Positions 54,841-63,647 of a stretch of 64,000 nucleotides of DNA are shown here, in pieces (position 1 is the first letter of the stretch; every line of letters begins with the position of its first letter). The DNA lies in contig CACNHX010000001.1 of the NCBI GenBank assembly GCA_902620425.1, positions 29,471-93,470 on the forward strand, in the 5' to 3' direction. The notes beneath the pieces were generated by a model. That model searched no databases. It was not told where the DNA came from and saw only the letters and a program-made list of their open reading frames with translations. The position numbers and the translations under genes are program-made. Origin of the DNA: an uncultured Alphaproteobacteria bacterium (lineage in GTDB: Bacteria > Pseudomonadota > Alphaproteobacteria > HIMB59 > GCA-002718135).

Positions 54841-55239
54841 TTATATTTTATTAATATTTTTTGAAATCAATATTAAGTTTAAACAAGATATAATTGAAAA
54901 AACTATGGCATTTACAGTTATGATATTAAGATTAGTTTCCCCAGGACTATCAGTAAATACATATCTCCAGAAATTAAGTGCTGCTAAAATTTGAAAAAGG
55001 GTAATTATAGAAATAAGTGGAAGTTGTTTTTCAAGACCTCTAAATATTATAATTAATAGAGCTATGATGAATGTGGTAAAGATAATTCCAATTAATTCTG
55101 ATAAACCAGCAACAGCGTGATTAAAAAAACCTAAGTTATTGATTGCAAATTCATCAGTAAATACAAGAAGTTGAGTTGCATAATATGCAAAAAAAATAAT
55201 ATTAATGATGATAATGAAAACATCTATTTTTTTGATCAT
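54841..55239 (-). CDS. Hypothetical four-helix membrane protein
   Basis: A 132-residue protein with four predicted hydrophobic helices (around residues 7-25, 50-66, 76-92 and 107-125). A few polar residues fall within helices, such as FFNHAVAGLSELIG. I do not recognise the family. It is 9 bases from the serine hydrolase gene on the same strand, probably co-transcribed. Confidence 0.7.
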   Translation of the reverse strand: MIKKIDVFIIIINIIFFAYYATQLLVFTDEFAINNLGFFNHAVAGLSELIGIIFTTFIIALLIIIFRGLEKQLPLISIITLFQILAALNFWRYVFTDSPGETNLNIITVNAIVFSIISCLNLILISKNINKI

Positions 55240-55274
55240 AACTGTGTATCATAGAACATGATAAAAAAATCAAT

Positions 55275-55931
55275 ATGGAAATTACGTTATACTATTTTAA
55301 AATACCTTTTTGGAGAGCAGAGGTAACAAGATTAGCTCTATTTATAGGCGATATTCCTTTCAATGATTATCGAATAGAAGGAAAAGAAATAGATAACCTA
55401 AAAGGAACGGGATTATTGCCGAATAAACAAATAGCTCCTTTTAAACAATTGCCAGTATTAGATGTTGATGGAAAAATAATTGCTCAAACAGGAGCAATTG
55501 CCAGATTTTGTGGAAAGTTATCAGACTTATATCCAAAAAATAATGATTTTGAAGCAGCACAAATTGATCAAATAATTGATGCGGCACAAGACATTAACTA
55601 TATGGTAACTCTGTCTGGAAGAGATAAAGAAAAGGAACGATTAGAATTAGCGAGAAAAATATTAGCAACAAAACATTTACCAAAATGGTTTCAATTTCTT
55701 GAAAATTTACTTTCAGAAAATAAAGATTCTAATTTCTTTGTTGGTAACAAAATTTCCATTGCTGATTTAGCAATTTGGAGATTACTTGGATGGTTAAGTT
55801 CAGGACTTTTAGATGGTGTTCCAACTAATATATTAGAACCATATGAGAAATTAAATAAATTGAGAGAAGAAGTAAATAAGCATCCAAAAGTTAATGAATG
55901 GATGCTTAAAACGTATGGAAAAATAATTTAA
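55275..55931 (+). CDS. Glutathione S-transferase (sigma-like)
   Basis: A 218-residue standard-length GST. The N-terminal domain has LYYFKIPFWRAEVTRLAL with a catalytic Tyr near residue 6, PFKQLPVLDVDGK with the cis-proline near residue 59, and AQTGAIARFCGK with the glutathione gamma-glutamyl contact near residue 74. The C-terminal helical domain has ISIADLAIWRLLGW near residue 163, the N-capping box. It stands alone, 35 bases from a divergent membrane-protein gene. Confidence 0.9.
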   Translation: MEITLYYFKIPFWRAEVTRLALFIGDIPFNDYRIEGKEIDNLKGTGLLPNKQIAPFKQLPVLDVDGKIIAQTGAIARFCGKLSDLYPKNNDFEAAQIDQIIDAAQDINYMVTLSGRDKEKERLELARKILATKHLPKWFQFLENLLSENKDSNFFVGNKISIADLAIWRLLGWLSSGLLDGVPTNILEPYEKLNKLREEVNKHPKVNEWMLKTYGKII

Positions 55932-55939
55932 AGTAATTC

Positions 55940-56260
55940 TTAAGTTTTTTTATAAGTTCCAGAGGCTTCAGCTGCTTTTTTAATGGTACTAACCATATCA
56001 AATTTTGTATCTAAAATGATTAATTCATTTAACATTCCTGATTGTAAAGCTGTAACCTTCATAGCAAGCATTGATTCATAATCACCTTCTGCTGTAGCAA
56101 TCATGTCAAAGTCACCTCTTACAAATTCTAAACTATGTAATTTACCTCCTGCTTTTTCAGCAGCACTTCCAACAATCGCAGCTCTATCTTGATCTGGGTT
56201 ACTCATATAACCTTTAACGTATTCTGAACTTAATTTTCCGATTAAATAAAATTTATTCAT
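55940..56260 (-). CDS. GYD domain-containing protein
   Basis: A 106-residue small soluble protein, start FYLIGKLSSEYVKGYMSNP. The GDFDMIATAEG stretch near residue 49 corresponds to the GYD motif of this ferredoxin-like family (GYDxxxxxEAPD in most members). Families of this sort are dimeric with unknown ligand. A good ribosome site (AAAGGAG) precedes the start, and the end converges with the GST gene. Confidence 0.78.
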   Translation of the reverse strand: MNKFYLIGKLSSEYVKGYMSNPDQDRAAIVGSAAEKAGGKLHSLEFVRGDFDMIATAEGDYESMLAMKVTALQSGMLNELIILDTKFDMVSTIKKAAEASGTYKKT

Positions 56261-56334
56261 ATTACTCCTTTCAATTTGATGTTATTGATTAGTAAAAATA
56301 ATAAGTAAAGTTAAAATAAATAAATTAATAAATT

Positions 56335-57072
56335 ATGACAGCTTTAAGCGTAAATGTGAATAAATTTGCTTTAGTGAGAAATGCAAGAGGTGCTGACTTA
56401 CCAAACTTGATTGATATTAGTAATAAATGTTTAAACTTTGGTGCTGATGGCATTACAGTTCATCCTCGACCTGATGAAAGACATGCAAAATTTTCTGACC
56501 TAGAGCCATTAAAAAATTTATTGGCAAAATTTGAAAATAAAGAGTTCAATATAGAGGGATATCCATCAGATTTTTTTGTTAAAAAAGTAATTGAGGTTCA
56601 ACCCAATCAAGTCACATTAGTGCCAGATCCACCTGGTGCATTAACCTCTTCATTCGGTTGGGATTGTCGTGAAAATAAAGAATTTCTTCGAGATATTGTT
56701 AGTGAATTTAAAAAAAATAAAATTCGTGTTTCAATTTTTGTAAATCCATCGATTAAAACACTTGAAAATTTAGAAGTTATACAAACTGATAGAGTTGAAC
56801 TTTATACATACGATTATGCTCATAATTTTACAGAAAATAAAGATACTGCCATAAAGTCCTATATAGATGTATCAACTTATTTAAAAAAAGAATTTCCTAA
56901 AATTAAATTGAATGCAGGCCATGATTTAAATTTGGAAAATTTAAAATTTTTCTTAGAAAATATTAATAATGTCGAAGAGGTTTCTATAGGTCATGCACTG
57001 ATCTGTGATACCTTTGAATATGGTTTAGAAAAAACAATTAAAAAATATTTATCTCTAACAAAAATTAAATGA
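56335..57072 (+). CDS. pdxJ: Pyridoxine 5'-phosphate synthase
   Basis: A 245-residue TIM-barrel enzyme that condenses 1-deoxyxylulose 5-phosphate with 3-amino-1-hydroxyacetone phosphate in vitamin B6 synthesis. LSVNVNKFALVRNARG at residue 4, ADGITVHPRPDERH near residue 38, NIEGYPS near residue 75 and VPDPPGALTSSFGWD near residue 103 are the usual PdxJ signatures. GHDLNLENL near residue 196 and SIGHAL near residue 220 complete the phosphate site. Overlaps the LysE gene by 4 bases. Confidence 0.93.
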   Translation: MTALSVNVNKFALVRNARGADLPNLIDISNKCLNFGADGITVHPRPDERHAKFSDLEPLKNLLAKFENKEFNIEGYPSDFFVKKVIEVQPNQVTLVPDPPGALTSSFGWDCRENKEFLRDIVSEFKKNKIRVSIFVNPSIKTLENLEVIQTDRVELYTYDYAHNFTENKDTAIKSYIDVSTYLKKEFPKIKLNAGHDLNLENLKFFLENINNVEEVSIGHALICDTFEYGLEKTIKKYLSLTKIK

Positions 57073-57686
57073 CTTTTATCTTTTGGCTTCAATTTGCCTT
57101 AGTATGTATTGCTGGAGCTATGTCTCCTGGGCCTAGTTTGGCATTAATTATCAGAAACAGTGTTACAATAAATAGATATGCTGGCATTCTGACTTCTATT
57201 GGTCACGGGATTGGTATGGGCGTATACGCAATTTTTGCAGTAACTGGACTAATAATTATTTTAACAACAAATGAAATACTATTTCAATTTATACAAATTA
57301 TTGGAATTTTATTTTTATTATTTATAGGCTTCCAATTTCTTTTTAAAAAAAATCAAGAAATTGAACATATAAATAATCAAAAAAATTTTAATTCATTTTT
57401 ACAGGGTTTTTCTATAGCAATTTTAAATCCTAAAATTCTCATATGGTTTTCAGCAGTATTTTCACAATTTGTAAAAATAGATGCATCCTTTTTTTCACAT
57501 TCAATTCTTGTCATCACTGCATCTGTAATAGATGGAATTTGGTATATTATAGTTTCAATTGTAGTAACAAGTTATGGAATGGGCAATTTTTTTCAGAGAA
57601 GAAAAAACTTTATTCAAAAAACATCAGGGATAATTTTAGTTTTGATTGGTATACTTCTAATTATAGATTTCTTCCAAAACTCTTAA
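57069..57686 (+). CDS. LysE/RhtB family transporter
   Basis: A 205-residue inner-membrane protein with six hydrophobic helices. The N-terminal AGAMSPGPSLALIIRNSV near residue 15 and GIGMGVYAIFAVTG near residue 47 are the family signature, as is LNPKILIWFSAVFSQF near residue 118. Members export amino acids such as lysine, homoserine or threonine. It is translationally coupled to pdxJ and overlaps the convergent dipeptidase gene by 30 bases. Confidence 0.9.
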   Translation: MTFIFWLQFALVCIAGAMSPGPSLALIIRNSVTINRYAGILTSIGHGIGMGVYAIFAVTGLIIILTTNEILFQFIQIIGILFLLFIGFQFLFKKNQEIEHINNQKNFNSFLQGFSIAILNPKILIWFSAVFSQFVKIDASFFSHSILVITASVIDGIWYIIVSIVVTSYGMGNFFQRRKNFIQKTSGIILVLIGILLIIDFFQNS

Positions 57687-58739
57687 GATATTTTTTCCCA
57701 TAATTTTTTCAATTTCACTATTTTTATATCCTCTTTTTTCTAAACTTTCTTGAATTATCATGTGATCTAGACAATCGTTCCATTTATTTGGCAAACAATC
57801 AAGGCCATCATAATCACTGCCTATTCCGACATAATCAATACCTATTTGATTAATGACATACTCAATATGATCAACAAATATTTCAATACTCGGACATATA
57901 TTTGCTAATTTTTTTTGAAGAAAATGTTGTTTTGCGATCCATTGAGATGTTTTGTTTGAATATTTTCTTTCAATAGAATTTAATTCATCAATATATTTTT
58001 TTCTTTCTTTGGTTTCTCTTTCTTTAAAAGATTTATCAATAAAGAAAGGGTATGGATTAAGACCGATCAACCCTTTTACTTTTTTAATAGCTTCAATTTG
58101 ATCATCTTTTAAATTACGAAAATGAGGACACAAATTATACACACTAGAATGCGAGGCTATAAAAGGTTTGGTACTTATTGATGAAATATCCCAAAAACTT
58201 TTCTCTCCAATGTGCGAAACATCAACTAACACATTATTATCTTGGCAAATAGAAATAACTTCTTTCCCAAATTTATTTAAGCCATGGCTTTTCAGCTTTG
58301 AAGAATTGTATGTCTCATCATAATTTGATGAAACCCATTCCAAAGAATGGTTCCAGGTTGGGCCGAAATAGAAAAGACCCCTTTCAATAAAATGATATAA
58401 ATTATTAATATCATTTTCTAAACCCTCTCCACCTTCCATTGAAATTGGAAGTATCAACTTATTTTTTTCTATTGCTTCGCTAATATCCGAGAGTTTTTTT
58501 GGAATAACAATTTCTTCATATGATGAAATCCTTTCAATCTCATCATACATTTTATCAGCTCTTTTAAAAAAATTTGGTTCTTTAGAATTACTTGAGACCC
58601 AAATAATTAAAATTTCTAAATCAATTTCAGATTTAAATAACCTTGGTATATCCGTATGCCCGTGCGATGTAAGTTTAGTAACATCTTCACCTTCAATAAC
58701 TCTTTGCACAAGATCATTATGCAAGTCAGCTACAAACAT
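57657..58739 (-). CDS. Membrane dipeptidase-like zinc peptidase (M19 family)
   Basis: A 360-residue amidohydrolase-fold dipeptidase. Metal-site motifs are ADLHNDLVQ at residue 4, EGGEGLEND near residue 102, VDVSHIGEKSFWDI near residue 172, IASHSSVY near residue 194 and VGIGSDYDGLD near residue 302. It cleaves dipeptides, including D-amino-acid-containing ones in some members. No signal peptide, so presumably cytoplasmic despite the family name. Confidence 0.9.
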   Translation of the reverse strand: MFVADLHNDLVQRVIEGEDVTKLTSHGHTDIPRLFKSEIDLEILIIWVSSNSKEPNFFKRADKMYDEIERISSYEEIVIPKKLSDISEAIEKNKLILPISMEGGEGLENDINNLYHFIERGLFYFGPTWNHSLEWVSSNYDETYNSSKLKSHGLNKFGKEVISICQDNNVLVDVSHIGEKSFWDISSISTKPFIASHSSVYNLCPHFRNLKDDQIEAIKKVKGLIGLNPYPFFIDKSFKERETKERKKYIDELNSIERKYSNKTSQWIAKQHFLQKKLANICPSIEIFVDHIEYVINQIGIDYVGIGSDYDGLDCLPNKWNDCLDHMIIQESLEKRGYKNSEIEKIMGKNILRVLEEIYN

Positions 58740-58743
58740 TTAA

Positions 58744-59310
58744 TTATTTAATAATCTCCATTTTAATTATTTTATCTGGATCGGCAGGTGGTTCACCTCT
58801 TGTGATATTATCTACATATTCCATACCTTCGGTAACTTGAGCCCAAACAGTATATTGACCGTCTAGAAAAGAGCAGTCATTAAAACAAATGAAAAATTGA
58901 CTATTAGCACTATTTGGATTTTGAGCTCTGGCCATGGACACTGCCCCTCTTCCATGATTTTCTGAAGAGAATTCAGCTACTATATCAGGAAGTTTTGAAC
59001 CGCCTGTACCAGCTCTTGATAGATTAAAATCGTCATTAGTTGAATTTCCAAATTCTACATCTCCCGTCTGAGCCATAAAACCATCAATCACTCTATGAAA
59101 AACGACTCCATCATACTGACCTTCTTCAATAAGTTGCTTAATTTGTTTGACATGTTTTGGTGCTACATCTGGTTTTGTCTCTATTACAACAACACCATCT
59201 TTAAGTGTCATGTGTATAATATCTTTTTTTTCATCAGCCATTAAAATCTCTCCTTTTAAAAATATTGAGAAAATGAAGATGAAAATAAATAGTTTTTTAA
59301 ATTTAATCAT
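58744..59310 (-). CDS. Peptidyl-prolyl cis-trans isomerase, cyclophilin type
   Basis: A cyclophilin with FHRVIDGFMAQTGDVEFGN, GRGAVSMARAQNPNSANSQF and FLDGQYTVWAQVTEGM, the standard proteobacterial set. From the ATG at 59310 it has 188 residues, and the first 24 (MIKFKKLFIFIFIFSIFL core, then ILMA) look like a signal peptide, making it periplasmic. An internal ATG at 59241 (MADEKKD) has its own AGGAG at 8 bases, so a shorter cytoplasmic product is possible. Confidence 0.9.
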   Translation of the reverse strand: MIKFKKLFIFIFIFSIFLKGEILMADEKKDIIHMTLKDGVVVIETKPDVAPKHVKQIKQLIEEGQYDGVVFHRVIDGFMAQTGDVEFGNSTNDDFNLSRAGTGGSKLPDIVAEFSSENHGRGAVSMARAQNPNSANSQFFICFNDCSFLDGQYTVWAQVTEGMEYVDNITRGEPPADPDKIIKMEIIK

Positions 59311-59354
59311 ATTTGTTTTCTTTACCTTCACCCAAATTGTTTTATATATATGTA

Positions 59355-59819
59355 ATGCACATCTTTGAAGAAAATATCAAGAAATTAGATTTAAATATTC
59401 CTGATATGCCAACACCACTGGCAAATTACGTTCCTTATAAAGTTTCAGATAGTACTGTTTATGTATCAGGTCAAGGACCAGTAATGGACGGAAAAATTCT
59501 CTATAGTGGAAAAGTTGGTGTAGATATTTCTGAAGAAGATGGAATTAAAGCAGCTGAAATTTGCTGCATTAATATTATCGCAGCTCTAAAAACATCCATA
59601 AATGGTGATTGGGACAGATTAGACAGTTTTTTAAAACTTGGGGGTTTTGTTAATTGTAATGACAACTTTACTGACCAACCTAAAATTATAAATGGAGCAT
59701 CAGATTTATTAGTTAATATTTTTGGTGACAAAGGAAGACATGCGCGGTTCGCAGTTGGTTCAAATGCTCTTCCACTCAATATATCTGTTGAAATAGACGC
59801 AATAATTAAAATTAAATAA
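59355..59819 (+). CDS. RidA family protein
   Basis: A 154-residue member of the YjgF/YER057c/UK114 family. Family elements are VYVSGQGPVMDGKI near residue 35, GKVGVDISEEDGIKAAEICCIN near residues 52-74, KLGGFVNCNDNF near residue 99, and GRHARFAVGSNALPLNISVEI near the end, with the conserved Arg for imine binding. It probably hydrolyses reactive enamines/imines. The ATG at 59355 was chosen because residues encoded further upstream are unlike the family. Confidence 0.9.
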   Translation: MHIFEENIKKLDLNIPDMPTPLANYVPYKVSDSTVYVSGQGPVMDGKILYSGKVGVDISEEDGIKAAEICCINIIAALKTSINGDWDRLDSFLKLGGFVNCNDNFTDQPKIINGASDLLVNIFGDKGRHARFAVGSNALPLNISVEIDAIIKIK

Positions 59820-59828
59820 ATACTCCAA

Positions 59829-60962
59829 ATGAGTGAACATTTTTTTTGCTCTTCGCTCAGTAACATCAAAAGTTCTGATTGGAACGAATGTGTTGGTAAT
59901 GATCATCCGTTTTTACAATATGAATTTCTTTATGCTTTAGAAAAAAGTAATAGTGCAAATACCAAAACAGGTTGGCAGCCATATCATTATATAGAACAAG
60001 AAAATGATAAAATTATCTCATTATGTCCACTTTACATAAAGAATCATTCTTTTGGAGAATATATTTTTGATCATTCTTGGGCTGATGCTTATCATCGATA
60101 TGGAATAAACTATTATCCAAAACTTCAATCTGCAATACCATTTACACCAGTAACTGGTGATAGAATTGTTTTAAACAAATCAGTAAAAGATAAAAGGACA
60201 AAGCAAGTTCAAGTAATTAATAATATGATAGAAGAGGCAAAAAAAATAAATGTTTCTTCTCTTCATTTTAATTTTGTCAATGATGCATCAAATTGGAATG
60301 AAATTGATAATATTATGGTTAGATCAGGAATACAATTTCATTGGAACAATAATGAATATAAAAATTTTAATGAATTCTTAAATGACTTATCCTCAAGAAA
60401 AAGAAAAATTATTAGACGAGAAAGACAATGTATTGAAAATAATAATTTAACTGTAAAATTACTTAATGGAGATGATATTAAAGAAGAGCACATAAATTTT
60501 TTTTACGATTGTTATTTAGATACTACAGGAAGAAAATGGGGTTCTACTTATTTAACTAAAGAATTTTTCTTTGAAATATTAAATAATTTTAGAAAAAAAA
60601 TATTACTAATAATGGCTTATCAAGAAAATAAAATGGTAGCCTCTGCAATCAATTTTATAAGTAAAACTCATTTGTATGGACGATTATGGGGATCAAAATA
60701 TGAAGTGCCATTTTTACATTTTGAACTTTGTTATTATCAAGCAATTGAATATGCGATTCAAAATAAGATTCAAATTGTGGAAGCAGGAGCTCAAGGTGAA
60801 CATAAATTGCAAAGAGGTTATGCGCCTACAAAAACATGGAGTGCTCATTGGATAAAAGATCAAGAGTTTAGCAAAGCTATTCAAAACTTTCTTGATAATG
60901 AAAGTCAGCTTATTGATAATCAAAAAGAAAAATTAGAAGATTATCTTCCTTTCAAAAATTAG
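59829..60962 (+). CDS. FemAB-like GNAT-fold N-acyltransferase (DUF482 type)
   Basis: A 377-residue protein with two GNAT-like halves. YHYIEQENDKIISLCPLYIKNHSFGEYIFD near residues 53-82, SSRKRKIIRRER near residue 188, YLDTTGRKWGSTYLT near residue 228 and EAGAQGEHKLQRGYAPTKTWSAHWI split near residues 318-343 are typical of the DUF482 family annotated as peptidoglycan biosynthesis/recognition-like. The true acyl donor and acceptor are unknown. It begins 9 bases after the RidA gene and its stop overlaps the convergent clpA end by 4 bases. Confidence 0.85.
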   Translation: MSEHFFCSSLSNIKSSDWNECVGNDHPFLQYEFLYALEKSNSANTKTGWQPYHYIEQENDKIISLCPLYIKNHSFGEYIFDHSWADAYHRYGINYYPKLQSAIPFTPVTGDRIVLNKSVKDKRTKQVQVINNMIEEAKKINVSSLHFNFVNDASNWNEIDNIMVRSGIQFHWNNNEYKNFNEFLNDLSSRKRKIIRRERQCIENNNLTVKLLNGDDIKEEHINFFYDCYLDTTGRKWGSTYLTKEFFFEILNNFRKKILLIMAYQENKMVASAINFISKTHLYGRLWGSKYEVPFLHFELCYYQAIEYAIQNKIQIVEAGAQGEHKLQRGYAPTKTWSAHWIKDQEFSKAIQNFLDNESQLIDNQKEKLEDYLPFKN

Positions 60963-63232
60963 GCTAATTCTTTTTTTGCTTCTTGTTTATTAGAAAATTC
61001 AAAGTTAATTTTTTTATCTTTACATGTAATTTCAACATGACCACCTTTAGCAAGTTTACCAAAGATAAGTTCTTCAGCCATCGGTTTTTTAACTTTTTCT
61101 TGTATTACTCTACCTAATTCTCTAGCACCATAAACTTCATCATAACCTTCTTCAGCTAAAAACTCTTTTGCCTCTTTATTAATTGATAATGAAACTCCTT
61201 TATCTTCAAGTTGTGCTTCAATTTCTATAATAAATTTATCTACTATCGAAAGTACTATATTTTTAGATAAATGATTAAAATGAATAATTGAGTCGATACG
61301 ATTTCTGAATTCTGGTGAAAAAATTCTATTTATTGCATCGCTACTATCATCGTTAGATCTTTTTGCATTAAAGCCAATTTTGTTTTTGGATACATCTATT
61401 GCACCAGCGTTAGTTGTCATAATTAATATTACGTTTCTGAAATCTATCGTCTTACCATTGTGGTCGGTTAGTTTCCCATAATCCATAACTTGTAAAAGAA
61501 TATTGAATAAATCATAGTGGGCTTTTTCAATTTCATCTAATAACAATACACAATGAGGATTTTGATCAACACCATCGGTTAATAACCCGCCTTGGTCAAA
61601 ACCTACATAACCAGGAGGAGCTCCTATAAGTCTGCTCACGGTATGACGCTCCATATATTCTGACATATCAAATCTAAGCAGTTTAATTCCAAGTGTATTA
61701 CTTAACTGTTTAGCTACCTCAGTCTTCCCTACCCCTGTAGGCCCAGAAAATAGATATGAGCCAATAGGCTTTCCATCTTCTCTTAATCCTGCTCTTGCCA
61801 ACTTAATGGAAGATGATAATTCTTCGATGGCTTTGTCTTGACCAAAGACGAAATTTTTCAAATCTCTCTCTAAATTTTTTAAACTGCTCTTATCGCTTTG
61901 ATTAACAGATTTTGTTGGAATTCTTGCCATTAAAGCAACTACTGCTTCAATATCTTTAGAAAGAATAATTTTTTTTCTCTTTTCTTCTGGTAACAAATAT
62001 TGAGATGCTCCTGCTTCATCGATAACATCAATAGCTTTATCTGGGAGCTTTCTATCGCCTATATATTTATTAGATAACTCAACCGCGCTAATAATTGCTT
62101 CTGGTGAATATTTAATATTATGGTGTTCTTCATAGTAAGTTTTTAAACCCTCAAGAATTTTAACTGTCTCATCTTTTGATGGTTCCTTAACATCAATTTT
62201 TTGGAATCTTCTAACTAAAGCTCTATCTTTTTCAAAATAATTTTTAAATTCCTTATATGTTGTTGATCCAATACATTTGAGGGTGCCATTTCCTAGAGAT
62301 GGTTTTAACAAATTACTTGCATCCATTGAACCTCCACTTGTAGCACCTGCCCCAATAACTGTGTGGATTTCATCAATAAATAAAACTGCTTTATCTTTTT
62401 TTTGTAATTCTTTAAGAACGGCTTTCAATCTTTCTTCAAAATCACCTCTGTATCTTGTGCCTGCTAATAATGCGCCCATATCTAAAGAATAAATTACTGC
62501 ATCCTCCATAATTTTAGGAACTTTTTTTTCAGTAATTCTTTTTGCTAATCCTTCAGCAATCGCTGTTTTTCCAACGCCAGGATCCCCAACAAATAAAGGA
62601 TTATTTTTTTGTCTTCTACATAAAATTTGAATTGTTCTATCTAATTCTTTGCTTCTTCCGATTAGCTTATCAATTTTACCATCTTTTGATTTTTCATTAA
62701 GATTTATACAAAATTGACCTAAAGCGCTTTTAGGTTTTTGTTGTGAATTATTGTCATTTGTTTGACTATCTACAAATTCTTCATTTTCAAAACTTTCATT
62801 AGCTTTTGAAATACCATGTGAAATATATTGAACAGCATCTAATCTACTCATATTTTGTTGATGAAGAAAATATACAGCATGACTTTCTTTCTCAGAAAAT
62901 AAAGCTACAATCATATTAGCTCCTGTAACACTCTCTCTTCCACTCGATTGCACGTGTATAGCAGCTCTTTGTAAAACTCTTTGAAAACCATTTGTTAATT
63001 TTGGCTCGCCAGTAAAATTTTCTTTAAGATTTTCTAAATCATTAATGATAAATTTTTCAACATTTTCTTTTAAATTTGAAATATCAACAGCACACGCTTT
63101 AAGTACACTAATTGCATCTTGATCTTCCAAAAGAGAATATAAAAGGTGCTCTAGAGTGACATACTCATGCTTATAGTTAGTTGCTAATTGATATGCTTCT
63201 CTTAATGTTTTTTCTAAATTTTGTGACAGCAT
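60959..63232 (-). CDS. clpA: ATP-dependent Clp protease ATP-binding subunit ClpA
   Basis: A 757-residue AAA+ unfoldase, partner of ClpP and ClpS. The N-terminal Clp repeat domain begins [14 protein letters not shown]; the first ATPase has Walker A GDPGVGKTA near residue 213 and FIDEIHTVIGAG; the second has GPTGVGKTE near residue 492 and LLLDEIEKAH. The ClpP-binding IGF is in KNKIGFNAK near residue 612. No central coiled-coil, so ClpA and not ClpB. The start used (ATG at 63232) overlaps the clpS stop by one base (TAATG); an upstream start at 63253 is less likely. Confidence 0.95.
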   Translation of the reverse strand: MLSQNLEKTLREAYQLATNYKHEYVTLEHLLYSLLEDQDAISVLKACAVDISNLKENVEKFIINDLENLKENFTGEPKLTNGFQRVLQRAAIHVQSSGRESVTGANMIVALFSEKESHAVYFLHQQNMSRLDAVQYISHGISKANESFENEEFVDSQTNDNNSQQKPKSALGQFCINLNEKSKDGKIDKLIGRSKELDRTIQILCRRQKNNPLFVGDPGVGKTAIAEGLAKRITEKKVPKIMEDAVIYSLDMGALLAGTRYRGDFEERLKAVLKELQKKDKAVLFIDEIHTVIGAGATSGGSMDASNLLKPSLGNGTLKCIGSTTYKEFKNYFEKDRALVRRFQKIDVKEPSKDETVKILEGLKTYYEEHHNIKYSPEAIISAVELSNKYIGDRKLPDKAIDVIDEAGASQYLLPEEKRKKIILSKDIEAVVALMARIPTKSVNQSDKSSLKNLERDLKNFVFGQDKAIEELSSSIKLARAGLREDGKPIGSYLFSGPTGVGKTEVAKQLSNTLGIKLLRFDMSEYMERHTVSRLIGAPPGYVGFDQGGLLTDGVDQNPHCVLLLDEIEKAHYDLFNILLQVMDYGKLTDHNGKTIDFRNVILIMTTNAGAIDVSKNKIGFNAKRSNDDSSDAINRIFSPEFRNRIDSIIHFNHLSKNIVLSIVDKFIIEIEAQLEDKGVSLSINKEAKEFLAEEGYDEVYGARELGRVIQEKVKKPMAEELIFGKLAKGGHVEITCKDKKINFEFSNKQEAKKELA

Positions 63233-63564
63233 TAACTTTTTTCCATTGTACATTGTAAAGGATGTTCATTTTTTTTTGCCATATCCATTACCGATTTACA
63301 TTTAGACTCCGCTACCTCATAAGTAAATGTTCCACACACTCCAATACCATTTTTATGAACATGTAACATAATTTGCGTTGCCTCTTCTTGTTTTTTATTA
63401 AATATTTTTTCTAAAACCATCACAACAAATTCCATTGGAGTATAATCATCATTTAATAATAATACATTATACATAGAAGGTTTTTTTGTTTTTGGTTTAG
63501 TATCTAATAATAGACCTCTTTGAAAATCCTCATTATTATTGTTATTTTGATCTTCATTTGCCAT
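63232..63564 (-). CDS. clpS: ATP-dependent Clp protease adapter protein ClpS
   Basis: A 110-residue adapter that delivers N-degron substrates to ClpA. After a disordered Asn-rich start it has [17 protein letters not shown] near residue 32, the hallmark substrate-pocket region, followed by [20 protein letters not shown] near residue 68. Translationally coupled to clpA. Residues 1-25 vary across the family. Confidence 0.95.
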   Translation of the reverse strand: MANEDQNNNNNEDFQRGLLLDTKPKTKKPSMYNVLLLNDDYTPMEFVVMVLEKIFNKKQEEATQIMLHVHKNGIGVCGTFTYEVAESKCKSVMDMAKKNEHPLQCTMEKS

Positions 63565-63647
63565 ATTTATTAAATAATATGTTTTGAAATATTTTAAAGT
63601 ATTTTTATGTTTGAAAGCATCGAAAATCTTATGTTAAGCAAAGGAAA

